A stretch of 64,000 bases of DNA from Nitrospira sp. Ga0074138 (GCA_001464735.1 LNDU01000063.1:28747-92746), one strand, 5' to 3'. Positions 45,121 through 54,450 are shown, counted from the first letter of the stretch. Notes: generated from the sequence alone by a model not told the origin. Made by a program: numbers and translations.

Positions 45121-45644
45121 ATCGGTTTCTTCTCCCGTTGTCTATCTTTGTCGTGGTCGTCGGTTTTCTGGGCATCGGACTCACGCTCAATCCGCGCGAA
45201 ATTCCGTCTCCGTTGGTCGGGAAGGCTGTACCCGATTTTTCCCAGCCGCAGCTCTATGATCGCGAGAAAGTGTTGTCTCCGGCAGACCTGAAGGGGAAGG
45301 TGTGGCTGCTCAATTTTTGGGCTTCGTGGTGCAACGGTTGTAAGACCGAGCATCCGGTGCTGATGGAGCTGGCCAAGTCCGGTGAGGTGCCGATCTATGG
45401 CATGGATTATAAGGATCAGCAGGACGAAGCCATGGCCTGGCTAAGGCGATGGGGCAATCCCTACCCGATTGTCGGGGTGGATGAGGCCGGACGAGTCGGT
45501 ATCAATTTTGGAGTCTACGGAGTTCCTGAAACGTACGTCATCGACAAGCAGGGAGTGATCCGTTATAAGCAGATCGGGCCGTTGGATCCTGACACGGTCG
45601 CCAAGAAAATTATCCCACTTGTAAAGCAGCTTGAATCCCAATGA
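45117..45644 (+). CDS. ccmG: Thiol-disulfide reductase CcmG (DsbE)
   Basis: 175 residues: N-terminal membrane anchor and thioredoxin fold with redox motif in WASWCNGCKTEHP and cis-proline region GVPETYVID. Keeps apocytochrome CxxCH cysteines reduced. Confidence 0.95.
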   Translation: MNRFLLPLSIFVVVVGFLGIGLTLNPREIPSPLVGKAVPDFSQPQLYDREKVLSPADLKGKVWLLNFWASWCNGCKTEHPVLMELAKSGEVPIYGMDYKDQQDEAMAWLRRWGNPYPIVGVDEAGRVGINFGVYGVPETYVIDKQGVIRYKQIGPLDPDTVAKKIIPLVKQLESQ

Positions 45645-46102
45645 AATGGGTGATGCTCATCATATTGTGTGTGTCCGGGCCGGCGTGGGCTGGGGAAGCC
45701 AGACCATTGGCCGATGATCCTGTTGCTGAGGCACGACTCAAACACCTCGCTGTCGAGCTGCGATGTCTGGTCTGCCAAAATCAAACCTTGGCCGACTCGA
45801 ACGCTCCACTGGCTGAAGACCTGCGTCGGGAAGTCCGAGAGATGATCGCCAAGAATATGAGCGACCAGGAGATCATTGAGTTTCTGGTGTCGCGATACGG
45901 AGACTTTGTGCTGTATCGACCGCCGTTAAAAGCCACGACCACGCTGCTGTGGGTGGGACCGTTTGTCCTATTGACGATCGGAGCCACGGCGCTGGTCATT
46001 ACGTTGCGGCGTCGGGCACATACAGTCGTCGATGTGGTGGTGACGGATGAGGAGCATCGAAAAGTCGAACAACTCTTGGCAGAAGGAGGCAAGCGCTCAT
46101 GA
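45641..46102 (+). CDS. ccmH: Cytochrome c maturation protein CcmH
   Basis: 153 residues: signal segment, the conserved redox motif LRCLVCQNQTLADS, then a membrane helix near residues 105-125. Works with CcmG to deliver reduced apocytochrome to CcmF. The short form is followed by a separate ccmI gene. Confidence 0.95.
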   Translation: MKWVMLIILCVSGPAWAGEARPLADDPVAEARLKHLAVELRCLVCQNQTLADSNAPLAEDLRREVREMIAKNMSDQEIIEFLVSRYGDFVLYRPPLKATTTLLWVGPFVLLTIGATALVITLRRRAHTVVDVVVTDEEHRKVEQLLAEGGKRS

Positions 46103-47397
46103 CCGCTACATTTTGGGTGATCGTGTCGGCCATGACTCTCTGTGTCCTCGGTCTTCTGCTGAGACCTCTGTTGAAGCGCCCCGTGCAGATAACGAGTGAA
46201 CAGGAAAAAACGTTGCCGGTGTATCGACAGCAATTCTCAGAGCTGGAACAGGATCTCACCAATGGGTTGTTGACGGATGAACAGTACCAAACGGCTCGAC
46301 ATGAGCTGGAGCGCCGTGTGTTGGAGGAGACTGGTTCCATTGAAACATCATCAATGACTTCCGGAGGGCTTGTGAATCTTCGGGTTGTTGCCCTCTCGTT
46401 AGCAATGATCATCCCAGCAGCCAGCGGGGTGCTCTACTGGACATTGGGCAATCCAGCCGCGATGACGCACCCGACGGCGTCGTCGATGTCGGCTCAGAGC
46501 GGTGCCGACAATGAGCGCCAAATGACCGAGGGGCTCAATGCGATGATCGACAAGCTCAAAAAGAAGCTTGAGCAGAATCCCAACGATGCAACAGGCTGGA
46601 CCATGCTGGCGCGCTCCTATATGGCCATGGAGCGGTATGCCGATGCCGTTCCGAATTTCGAGAAGGCTATTAAGCTGAATCCTAACAATGCGGATATGCT
46701 CGCTGATTATGCCGATGCGCTTGCAGTTCACCAGGGACGCAAGCTCGAAGGCAAGCCGGAGACGTTGATCGAAAAGGCTTTGAAGGTTGATCCCAATCAC
46801 GTGAAGGCTCTGATGCTGGCAGGCACCGTGGCCTACAATCGTAAGGATTTCGTCCTTGCCATCAAAGATTGGGAGCGGGCACGCGCGAACTTGCCTCCAG
46901 ATTCTGAACCAGAATTTACCGAGCAAATCTCGGCCGCTATCGACGACGCGAAACGGCGGATGGGTGGTGCTCCAATGATGGCAGCGACGAATGCTCCTGC
47001 GGCTTCATCGGCGATGCCGGCTGATCACCCTCCGGTCAAAAAGGCCGGTGCGTCGCGTGCGATTACCGGAAAAGTCGTGTTGGGCCCAACTATGGCCGGC
47101 AAAGGGTCACTTCCTGATACGCTATTCGTATTTGCGAAGGATGTGGCCGGTCCACCAATGCCGGTGTCGATCGTGCGGGCATCGAAGAACGACTTACCCT
47201 TCACCTTCCGGCTCGATGACTCGACAAGTCCTATGCCCTCTCGAAAGCTGTCGGACATCGATACAGTGGTCATCGTAGCCCGATTGTCGAAATCTGGACA
47301 AGCGATGCCTGGAAGTGGGGATCTGGAAGGTATGAGTCAGCCGATTAAACCAGGGACGGAAAACATTACTGTCGTTATTGACCGAGAGCGTCCGTAG
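46099..47397 (+). CDS. ccmI: Cytochrome c maturation protein CcmI with TPR repeats
   Basis: 432 residues: two N-terminal membrane helices flanking a short loop with coiled-coil character, then TPR repeats (GWTMLARSYMAMERYADAVP, NFEKAIKLNPNNADMLADYA), and a C-terminal beta domain (AITGKVVLGPTMAGKGSLPD). Binds apocytochrome C-termini. Last gene of the ccm operon; haoA starts about 240 bases later behind its own promoter. Confidence 0.93.
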   Translation: MTATFWVIVSAMTLCVLGLLLRPLLKRPVQITSEQEKTLPVYRQQFSELEQDLTNGLLTDEQYQTARHELERRVLEETGSIETSSMTSGGLVNLRVVALSLAMIIPAASGVLYWTLGNPAAMTHPTASSMSAQSGADNERQMTEGLNAMIDKLKKKLEQNPNDATGWTMLARSYMAMERYADAVPNFEKAIKLNPNNADMLADYADALAVHQGRKLEGKPETLIEKALKVDPNHVKALMLAGTVAYNRKDFVLAIKDWERARANLPPDSEPEFTEQISAAIDDAKRRMGGAPMMAATNAPAASSAMPADHPPVKKAGASRAITGKVVLGPTMAGKGSLPDTLFVFAKDVAGPPMPVSIVRASKNDLPFTFRLDDSTSPMPSRKLSDIDTVVIVARLSKSGQAMPGSGDLEGMSQPIKPGTENITVVIDRERP

Positions 47398-47475
47398 GTG
47401 TGAAGTTTCCGTTTATGTGTTATACAAAATATAAAGTTGAGTGCGATCTTTAGGGCATTATGAAGGGAAAAGATC

Positions 47476-47504
47476 TTGACAGTGTGGTGGGCCTCAGCTA
47501 TATT
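47476..47504 (+). promoter_or_regulatory. Sigma-70 type promoter upstream of haoA
   Basis: TTGACA at 47476-47481 and TATATT at 47499-47504 are separated by exactly 17 bases. This is a near-ideal housekeeping promoter about 130 bases before the haoA start. No terminator hairpin separates it from ccmI, so read-through from ccm is also possible. Confidence 0.7.
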
Positions 47505-47637
47505 CCCACCGCATTCTTTAAGAAAATTTTAGTAACCTGTAATAGAAAATCCTCATCACATCATCATGATGCATTTTCTCAAAGACTATTTTAGTAAGGA
47601 CAGTACACGCTGCCCATCAAACGGAAGGAGTATGACT

Positions 47638-49350
47638 GTGAACGTAAAGCATGTGGCGAAGTATGCCATGGTTGTCTGCGGCCTGCTGCTGGCTGCACCA
47701 GTACATGCACAGTACCCCAGTGTCCCGAAGGAAACGTTCGAGGCGCTGAACATTGATCGGTCAGCGAGCCCCAAGGAGTTTCATGAGGCGTTGACGAAGC
47801 GCTGGCTGGATCCAGGCAGAGGCGCGGGGAAAGGGCAGTACGGCCAGTATTGGGAGCCGGTCGCAATGAGTAAGTACTTCGACCCGCTATCGTTCTACAA
47901 GCCACCGTCATCGGTCAAGGAAGTCGCGACACGCGAGCAGTGCGTAAAATGCCACACCGATGAGTCGCCGGGTTGGGTGGCGATGTGGAAGAGAAGCACG
48001 CATGCCAATCTGGACAAGATTCGCAAACTCACTGAGAAAGATGACACCTTCTACAAGAAGGCGAAGCTGGAAGAGGTCGAGGCAAACCTGCGCTCGATTG
48101 GTAAGCTCGGTCCAAAAGAGAACTTGAAGGAAGTCAGCTGCATCGATTGCCACGTGGGCATCAATACCAAGAATAAGGCTGACCATCGCGTGGACCTCAG
48201 GATGACGACCTCTGATGTCTGCGGCACCTGCCACCTATTAGAATATGCCGAGCGCGAGTCCGAGCGCGACACGATTTTATGGCCGAAGAACCAGTGGCCA
48301 AGGGGCCGTCCGTCACACGCGCTGGATTACAGGGCTAACGTTGAGACGGACATCTACGCCGGAATGTCGCAGCGCGAGATCGCTGACGGCTGCACCATGT
48401 GCCATACCAACCAGAATAAGTGCGACAACTGCCATACCAGGCACGAATTCTCGGTGGCCGACTCCCGCAAGCCTGAAGCCTGCGGCACCTGTCACAGCGG
48501 GGCCGATCACAACAACTATGAAGCCTACAACGCGTCGCAGCATGGGCTGGGCTACCAGGCTTCTAAGGGCAGGTGGAATTTTAATGTACAGCTCAAGGAT
48601 GCAGTTCTGAAGGGTGGACAGAAGTTCCCCACCTGCCAGAGCTGTCATATGGAGTACCAGGGCAAATTCAGTCACAACACGGTGCGTAAGGTTCGTTGGG
48701 CAAACTATCCATTCGTGCCTGGCATTAGAGAGCCTGTATTTGGCGAATGGGGCCAGAAGCGACTGGATGCGTGGGTCAAGACCTGCACAACGTGCCACTC
48801 CGAGAGCTTCGCACGCGCATGGTTAGAGTTTATGGATAACGGCACGTCTCATGGACTTGATAAATACGATGAGGCGCACAACGTCGTCCATAAACAGTAT
48901 GAGGCTAGACTCCTCACCGGTCAGAAGAACAACCGGCCTGCCCCTCCAGCACCGGCTAAGGCCTTGTTCGACCAGTTCTGGCAGATCTACTGGTCGAAGG
49001 GCAACAGCCCTACAGCCATCGAGCTCAAACTGTTCGAGATGGCTGAGGACCACCTGGTGCAACTGCACGTAGCTCTGGCGCACCAATATCCAGGGTACAC
49101 CTACACCGTCGGTTGGGCAGCCATGAACCGGGCGTATGTCGAAATCATGGACGAGGACACCAAGTTGAAGGATAAGATGGTTCTGATGGAACGTGTGTCC
49201 AAGCTCGAACAGCAGACCAAGACGAGTAGCCTGCTGGATTTTGATACCACTGACGGGAAATTTACGCTCGGCAGTCTCGGCGGCGGCATGCTTCTGACCG
49301 GTACCCTCGCGCTGGCCGGATGGAGCAGACGTAAGAAGAACCAGCGGTGA
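47638..49350 (+). CDS. haoA: Hydroxylamine dehydrogenase (octaheme HAO)
   Basis: Oxidises hydroxylamine (to NO/nitrite) in the periplasm. Eight CxxCH heme sites can be counted: CVKCH, CIDCH, CGTCH, CTMCH, CDNCH, CGTCH, CQSCH, CTTCH. The tyrosine that crosslinks to the P460 catalytic heme is in the conserved HQYPGYTYTVGWAAMNRAY region. There is a signal peptide ending APVHAQ, and a C-terminal hydrophobic segment followed by SRRKKNQR that could anchor the protein. The GTG 47638 lies seven bases after GGAAGGAG; ATG 47632 is an alternative. haoB overlaps its stop. Confidence 0.96.
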   Translation: MNVKHVAKYAMVVCGLLLAAPVHAQYPSVPKETFEALNIDRSASPKEFHEALTKRWLDPGRGAGKGQYGQYWEPVAMSKYFDPLSFYKPPSSVKEVATREQCVKCHTDESPGWVAMWKRSTHANLDKIRKLTEKDDTFYKKAKLEEVEANLRSIGKLGPKENLKEVSCIDCHVGINTKNKADHRVDLRMTTSDVCGTCHLLEYAERESERDTILWPKNQWPRGRPSHALDYRANVETDIYAGMSQREIADGCTMCHTNQNKCDNCHTRHEFSVADSRKPEACGTCHSGADHNNYEAYNASQHGLGYQASKGRWNFNVQLKDAVLKGGQKFPTCQSCHMEYQGKFSHNTVRKVRWANYPFVPGIREPVFGEWGQKRLDAWVKTCTTCHSESFARAWLEFMDNGTSHGLDKYDEAHNVVHKQYEARLLTGQKNNRPAPPAPAKALFDQFWQIYWSKGNSPTAIELKLFEMAEDHLVQLHVALAHQYPGYTYTVGWAAMNRAYVEIMDEDTKLKDKMVLMERVSKLEQQTKTSSLLDFDTTDGKFTLGSLGGGMLLTGTLALAGWSRRKKNQR

Positions 49351-50399
49351 CCATAGACGCCGCGCCGACGATGGAAGCAGCGCTGACGCGGCCAAGTAGT
49401 AGAGTCCTCCCGTCGCTAGGAATAGTCCTAGTGGCGGGAGGACTTCTTTTACTTGGTTGGGTTGCATTTCTGTGGTTCGATCCAGGTCCAGCCCCGTATC
49501 ACTATCGCTTGGTGGAAGAAGGCGGTGTTGAGAAGTTCCCAAAGCTTGAACTCGGTCCATGGTCTGACCTAAGCATTAGCAAGCAAGAGGTTCACGTAGA
49601 AGGAATGGAGGAACCGGTAGCGTCCGCCTATCTAGCTCACCGCGGAAACACAAAGCCCGTGATGCTCGCCTGGGAAAATCACGTCGGCGAACCAATGGTC
49701 TTTGTCGACAGTAAGCTCTCCGAGCTATCCGTATTGGCACCAGTGATTGCCAAGAATTTGCCGAAAGACGCAACCATTCTGGCCTGGTGGGACACTTCGC
49801 GCCAGATTCAAATTTTGACCGGGTCAGAGACGGTCTTCACCTCCCATCTCAGTGAACCTATTATCACGCCGACGGTCTGGCGGCCGCGAGCCGAGGCCAT
49901 CGCGAAATACGAACGCGACTTCTGGGGCTCTGCGCCAAGCGAAGACGAGAAGCGCAAATTTCAACGTTTTGCTGACGCCCTACTCGCAGAGCCAACAGAG
50001 GGTGCAGCGATCCTGCGTGAACTGACCGGCGGGCGTGAAGGCTATGTCGTGGTCCACATCTCGGACCTCTACAAACTTGGGATGATGCGCCCCGATGGCA
50101 TCGGTGTCGCCTACAAGGACTTCACCGTGAAGGGGAGTGGGGATGTGCATGGGCTCAATGTGATGGTCAAGCGTTGGCAAGCCGACAACAAGTTCTCCTC
50201 CCATACGGTGCATGGACTCTCGGAGACTAACGTGCGCGCCTACTTCCTCACCGATGACAAGAGCGTGAAGACGCTGCTCGCACAGATGCTGCCCATGACG
50301 ACCTCGTTGATCCTCGAACTTAAACCCCTCCAGATGGTCTACAAAGAGGGAGGCTATTTGGTGTATAAGATTCCATCCGCACAGCCCGCGAATAACTGA
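49347..50399 (+). CDS. haoB: HaoB protein
   Basis: 350 residues with one N-terminal membrane helix (about residues 23-45) and a periplasmic domain of unknown structure; a conserved partner gene of haoA in ammonia oxidisers, role unknown. GTG start overlaps the haoA stop (GTGA). Internal motifs such as ATILAWWDTSRQIQILTG recur in HaoB proteins. Codons of the membrane helix form a terminator-like hairpin, listed separately. Confidence 0.9.
   Translation: MTIDAAPTMEAALTRPSSRVLPSLGIVLVAGGLLLLGWVAFLWFDPGPAPYHYRLVEEGGVEKFPKLELGPWSDLSISKQEVHVEGMEEPVASAYLAHRGNTKPVMLAWENHVGEPMVFVDSKLSELSVLAPVIAKNLPKDATILAWWDTSRQIQILTGSETVFTSHLSEPIITPTVWRPRAEAIAKYERDFWGSAPSEDEKRKFQRFADALLAEPTEGAAILRELTGGREGYVVVHISDLYKLGMMRPDGIGVAYKDFTVKGSGDVHGLNVMVKRWQADNKFSSHTVHGLSETNVRAYFLTDDKSVKTLLAQMLPMTTSLILELKPLQMVYKEGGYLVYKIPSAQPANN
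49404..49455 (+). terminator. Terminator-like hairpin inside the start of haoB
   Basis: Bases 49404-49421 pair with 49426-49443 over 18 positions (two G-U) around a four-base loop; the arms read GTCCTCCCG and CGGGAGGAC at the base. TTCTTTTACTT follows. This has the form of an intrinsic terminator within codons ~20-33 of haoB. Confidence 0.65.
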
Positions 50400-50529
50400 T
50401 TTTTTGAGTGATAGAAGACAGAAGTGGAAAGACGGTTATTGAAAATCTTCCACGGTCACGATAGAGTATTACATACGTGCTTGCTCAAGCAGGACTACGA
50501 ATAGTTTTTTATAGGAGAAAGGAGCTACC

Positions 50530-51258
50530 GTGAATCATCCCATGACAATCGCACTCGCCGCTACGGCGTTGTTCGCTGTCTTAGTCGGAACTGCTGCTGC
50601 TGAAGGTACATTCGAAGGCAGGAAGAAGTGTTATAACTGCCACAAGGGCGAAGGCGAGTCGTGGGACAAGACCCTTCATGCCAAGGCTATGGATTCGCTC
50701 AAAGCCACAAGAGGCAAGAAAAAAGACGAGGCCATGGTCAAGGCAAAGCTTGACCCTAAGAAGGATTACACCAAAGACAAAGATTGCGTGGGCTGCCACG
50801 TCACCGGCTGGGGGAAAGAGGGTGGGTACACGGTCGAAGAGCCGGAGAAGTTCCTTACCGGAGTAAGCTGTGAATCCTGCCATGGAGCCGGCAGCGACTA
50901 TCGTAAGATCCACCGCAAAGCCGGTGAAGCCTTTGAAAAGTCTCAAAAGGAAACTCCTCGTGAGTCCCTGGCTGAAGCCGGACAGGACTTTGAATTCGTC
51001 GAAAAGTGCAGCGCCTGTCACCTGAACTATGAAGGGTCGCCCTGGAAGGGTGCGAAGAAGCCTTATACGCCCTTTACCCCAGCCGTGGACAAGAAGTACT
51101 CGTTTGATTTTGAGAAGTATGTGCGCGACGACAAGGCGATGCACGCCCATTTCAAGCTCTCAGGAACATTCACTGGACCTCCAACGCCGAAATTCCACGA
51201 GGAGTTCCAGAAGAATGCTAAGCCAGCAGTGAAGGCTGACAAGGCTGAGGAGGAGTAA
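50530..51258 (+). CDS. cycA: Tetraheme cytochrome c554
   Basis: 242 residues: signal peptide (ending TAAAEG) and four heme sites CYNCH, CVGCH, CESCH and CSACH. Accepts electrons from HAO in the periplasm. GTG start with AAAGGAG upstream. The cycB start overlaps its stop. Confidence 0.95.
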   Translation: MNHPMTIALAATALFAVLVGTAAAEGTFEGRKKCYNCHKGEGESWDKTLHAKAMDSLKATRGKKKDEAMVKAKLDPKKDYTKDKDCVGCHVTGWGKEGGYTVEEPEKFLTGVSCESCHGAGSDYRKIHRKAGEAFEKSQKETPRESLAEAGQDFEFVEKCSACHLNYEGSPWKGAKKPYTPFTPAVDKKYSFDFEKYVRDDKAMHAHFKLSGTFTGPPTPKFHEEFQKNAKPAVKADKAEEE

Positions 51259-51854
51259 TGTCAGGGAAGGTCGGTACGTTAATTGTCGGGGGAGTGGTCG
51301 GCATCCTGTTGATCGCCGTGGTCTTCGGGGGTGAAGCCGCTGTCTCAAGAACAGAGTTCTGCATCAGCTGTCATTCAGAAACTTATCCGTATGAGGAGTT
51401 GAAGAAGTCCTCTCACTATGGGGCGCTTGGCGCGGATCCAGGCTGTAAGGATTGCCACGTGCCCCAAGGCTTCTCCAACTTCCATAAAGCCATCTATACG
51501 CATGTGGTAGACGGAGTGCCCTTCCTCATTAAGGAATTCACCACCGACTACTCGACGGTGGAAAAATTCAATGAGCATCGTCCAGAGGCGGCCTATCGGG
51601 CCAGGATGAAATTAAAAGAGTGGGACAGTCTCACGTGCAGGGCTTGCCACAAGAATGTGAAGGCGCCAGGCGCGTCAGCCAAGGCTGCACATGCCAAAAT
51701 GCAGACGGAAGGCGCCACGTGCATCGATTGTCACCAGAACCTGGTGCACAAGAAAGTTCCCGAGCACGATCTCAATGCCAGCTTGGCGCAGGGCCAGCCG
51801 GTATTGAAGGTTGAGAAGAAGAAGAAAGACGATGATGAGGACGACAAGGATTAA
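51258..51854 (+). CDS. cycB: Tetraheme quinone reductase, cytochrome cM552 (NapC/NirT family)
   Basis: 198 residues: N-terminal membrane helix, then four heme sites CISCH, CKDCH, CRACH and CIDCH in NapC-like spacing, ending in a lysine/aspartate-rich tail. Passes electrons from c554 to the quinone pool. Final gene of haoAB-cycAB. Confidence 0.95.
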   Translation: MSGKVGTLIVGGVVGILLIAVVFGGEAAVSRTEFCISCHSETYPYEELKKSSHYGALGADPGCKDCHVPQGFSNFHKAIYTHVVDGVPFLIKEFTTDYSTVEKFNEHRPEAAYRARMKLKEWDSLTCRACHKNVKAPGASAKAAHAKMQTEGATCIDCHQNLVHKKVPEHDLNASLAQGQPVLKVEKKKKDDDEDDKD

Positions 51855-51881
51855 CTTCGTCTTCGCATCATTGTAAAGAAT

Positions 51882-51925
51882 GAACCGCCTTGTATCTGGT
51901 CAGCCAGGTGCAAGGCGGTTCTACT
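51882..51925 (+). terminator. Terminator hairpin after cycB
   Basis: GAACCGCCTTG (51882-51892) and CAAGGCGGTTC (51911-51921) form a perfect 11-base stem, followed by TACTTT. Located 28 bases after the cycB stop. Confidence 0.75.
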
Positions 51926-51933
51926 TTGGGCCT

Positions 51934-52116
51934 GTGTTAGAGGTTTGGTCCATACAGTCTTGCCGTGGTTGCCCCGACCGTCTTCGCCGCAACCCCCTTG
52001 TTCAGAGTGACACACGCTCTCGGACTGCAAGGGCTGGACGACCTGCAAGGCTCTGAGCGTCATGAATATCACCTGTCCGTCGATGCATCTGAGGCCACGG
52101 TCCATTCTGGGCATGG
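51934..52116 (-). pseudogene. Duplicated 3' end of the MOSC gene
   Basis: About 180 bases closely matching 59373-59564, the 3' end of the MOSC gene, in the same orientation. Shared stretches include GCAAGGG and TGTCCGTCGATGCATC. It encodes the same C-terminus TTARLYGPNL but carries an internal deletion and frame disruption. It marks the left border of a 7.3-kb segment. Confidence 0.85.
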
Positions 52117-52484
52117 AAACTGGCCGCCTTAGACCATGAGCATGGCCTATCTCAAGCCAATTTTCCAAACAGGGTGGCCACCGAATCGACGATGCCATGC
52201 CAGAACCTGACGGATGGGGCAGTCCTCGTCCTGATTAGGCCGTCCTCGTCCTAATTAGCCTAAGGTATGCCACATGCCTAAGGATTAGGCCAATTCTCAA
52301 CCATAGGACGGCATCGTGATGATGCCCAAGAGTCCTGGTCGAGTACCGCAATGATGATATGCAGGAGAAGCCCGAGTGTTACAGGATTTTCAGTAGTAAC
52401 GATGTGGGTGGTTCAGGGAGGGACGAGCAGGGGGCAGCTTGCGCTCCCCCTGCTCAGCTAATGACCTAAGAATCACTTCTGATG
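52117..52484. other. Intergenic region with direct repeats and hairpin
   Basis: No gene. Two GTCCTCGTCCT-ATTAG units are near 52213 and 52233. A hairpin with stem GAGCAGGGGG (52425-52434) and CCCCCTGCTC (52446-52455) lies just downstream of the DUF1566 gene and may help end its transcript, although no T run follows. Confidence 0.5.
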
Positions 52485-52997
52485 CTAATTGTTATCGCGC
52501 ACACACCAGACATAGTTCTTGTTGATCTTAAAATCGTTACCGATGATGCCATAGTCGAAGTTTACGTCCCACGCGCTAAACGAATAGTCTTCGTGCTCCG
52601 TCGACGTCCAATAGCCATGAAACTCGATGTTGGAGAATGGGTGGCCAGTCGGGAGGGCCGGGGGAGGATAGATCGTGTGATCTGCCAGGGTCTCCAACTC
52701 TTTGAGTGTGGGCAGGCGCCAGTCTTTCTTGCCTCCGACGGTCTTTTTCGCACAGATACCGGCGGCGTTTTTCCAAACTGTCATCGCTCTCGTCGGTATC
52801 ACCTCCCATACCAGCCCCGTCTCCTTATCCAGCGCCCCCTCATTATTCATGGACTCTAGCACGGTAAACCGCGCGCTCTGCGACTCAGCCGCTTCGGCAG
52901 GGGTGACTCCTGAGCCGAAACCGGACAGTGCCAGGCATCCGACAGCCAGCCCAACAGCCCCGATGCCGCTCACCCATTTGCTTCTTCTGCTTTTCAT
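52485..52997 (-). CDS. DUF1566 (Lcl C-terminal) domain protein
   Basis: 170 residues: signal peptide (ending TPAEAAES) and one DUF1566 domain with its hallmarks TGLVWE, DWRLPTLKELETL and YWTSTEHE, ending YVWCVRD. Such domains occur in exported proteins and are lectin-like in fold. ATG 52997 follows AGGAGGG. Confidence 0.87.
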   Translation of the reverse strand: MKSRRSKWVSGIGAVGLAVGCLALSGFGSGVTPAEAAESQSARFTVLESMNNEGALDKETGLVWEVIPTRAMTVWKNAAGICAKKTVGGKKDWRLPTLKELETLADHTIYPPPALPTGHPFSNIEFHGYWTSTEHEDYSFSAWDVNFDYGIIGNDFKINKNYVWCVRDNN

Positions 52998-53369
52998 CTC
53001 GACCCTCCTGTATGTGAAGTTGTTGCACCGCCGGACTGCTGCGTGACCCACGACATCAGACCACACAGCGAGGGATGCTTGTTTAGGTTTGGAGAAGTGT
53101 TTGCGCGTAAGTCGGAAGCCGCTGAAAGGGAAATGGCCGACCCTCCTGCATGATTGCCGATGGTTGAAATTCGAAAATCGGCATAGGACATTTTTCAGAT
53201 CCGTGATGTGTTAAGCGCATGCTTAATATCAGGAGACTCCTTGCTTTGTCAATACCTTCTGCAGAAGCAATCTGTTCTACCAGCATTGATGGTACCGGTC
53301 TCGGTGTGGAGATCGTCTTACCACGAAGTTGCCCGAGAAATCCCCATAGCCACTCGGATGCCCAATCGT

Positions 53370-53410
53370 AGCACGGGGAGGGAGAGGCTTCGCCTCTCCC
53401 TCCCCGTGCT
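53370..53410. terminator. Perfect 19-bp hairpin downstream of the NirK-like genes
   Basis: Arms 53370-53388 and 53392-53410 are exactly complementary with a three-base loop. It lies 35 bases after the end of the minus-strand NirK-like gene. No clear T run follows on that strand, so it may stabilise the mRNA 3' end rather than terminate. Confidence 0.6.
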
Positions 53411-53445
53411 AGGTTACTCTGGTACGATCCGTTCCCGGTAGATTA

Positions 53446-54450
53446 CTACAGCCCTTTGAACAGGGCAGGATTGGTTGGACCATCTATCTTCAGCAGGCCA
53501 AGGGCGCCTTTTTCGGTGCGGAAGAGCGAGTGGTCAACCGAAACAAACGTGCCGGGCATTTCGCCTTTAAATTCTCCTATGGTTGCTTCACCTGGTGTCA
53601 CCAGGGTGCTTTGGATACTCTCAAGTGGCGCTTTTGCCACGTTACCTGCGGGCCAGACCCGGTCTAACATCTCGCCGATGACGTGCCACGAAGAATCAAA
53701 GTTGACTCCGGCATTGCCATAGAACCATCGAGTGGTCTCTCCTACTTTAGATCGGAGCGGAACTTTGACCAGCGCGGTCATATGGCCATTATGCACGATA
53801 TAAGACGCATCCGCGTCTTTCACCTTTTGCTCTGAATAAACCAGGGTATCGTTCTTCTTGCCATCCTTCATGTAGAATTCGCTCTGCATGACATAGAATT
53901 CTTTTTCGACAGGCTTCAGCCCACCAACTGGCTCAACTACGATCAAGCCGTGCATGCCACTCAAAACATGTTGTATGTTGGATGGCGCTGCAGTGGAGGA
54001 CTGATAGACAAAGACGCCTTGGTTGGCGGCCTTAAATGTGATCTGAGCTTCCTTCCCGGGCTCCGCATTGACCAGGGCTGCTCCGCCACTGACCTTACTG
54101 AAGTCAAGATTGTGGCTCTGCTTGCTCGTACTCTTGTTCTTCAAGCGAAGTTCGACCGTATCGCCCACCATGACGCGAATCATCGGGCCTGGCACCATCC
54201 CATTAATGCCCCAGAACTCATAATTATTGTCGTCGCTAATCGGACCCACCCACTCGGACGCTTCCAGGTTGACCACGACGGTTGCGGGCTGTGTTCGTGT
54301 GATGGGAGCGGGGACATTGGGTGCCTTCGTGAGTTGGGCCTGGATGGTCTCCGCTGACACCACGCCTGCATTGATGGCAAGACACGGAGCCATGACCAAT
54401 GCGCTGATCAATCCAGCATGACGCATGTTATGCAACAAACTCTTGGGCAT
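53446..54450 (-). CDS. NirK/AniA-like two-cupredoxin protein lacking the type-1 copper cysteine
   Basis: 334 residues, signal peptide ending VVSAE, two cupredoxin domains aligning along their length with AniA-type copper nitrite reductase. In domain 1 the type-2 ligand His is Ser118, and the adjacent His-Cys pair is Gln150-Ser151, so type-1 copper and two type-2 ligands are lost; His113, Asp116, His161 and Met166 remain. In domain 2 the catalytic His256 (SWHVIGE) and the third type-2 ligand His307 (VDHSLFR) are kept. AAGGAGG precedes the ATG. It is the third gene after a cytochrome c and the complementary paralogue, probably one operon. Confidence 0.85.
   Translation of the reverse strand: MPKSLLHNMRHAGLISALVMAPCLAINAGVVSAETIQAQLTKAPNVPAPITRTQPATVVVNLEASEWVGPISDDNNYEFWGINGMVPGPMIRVMVGDTVELRLKNKSTSKQSHNLDFSKVSGGAALVNAEPGKEAQITFKAANQGVFVYQSSTAAPSNIQHVLSGMHGLIVVEPVGGLKPVEKEFYVMQSEFYMKDGKKNDTLVYSEQKVKDADASYIVHNGHMTALVKVPLRSKVGETTRWFYGNAGVNFDSSWHVIGEMLDRVWPAGNVAKAPLESIQSTLVTPGEATIGEFKGEMPGTFVSVDHSLFRTEKGALGLLKIDGPTNPALFKGL

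Noticed and set aside
47638..49350. Anammox-type hydrazine dehydrogenase instead of HAO
   Set aside because: The haoB-cycA-cycB neighbours and the nearby amoCAB operon fit ammonia oxidation.
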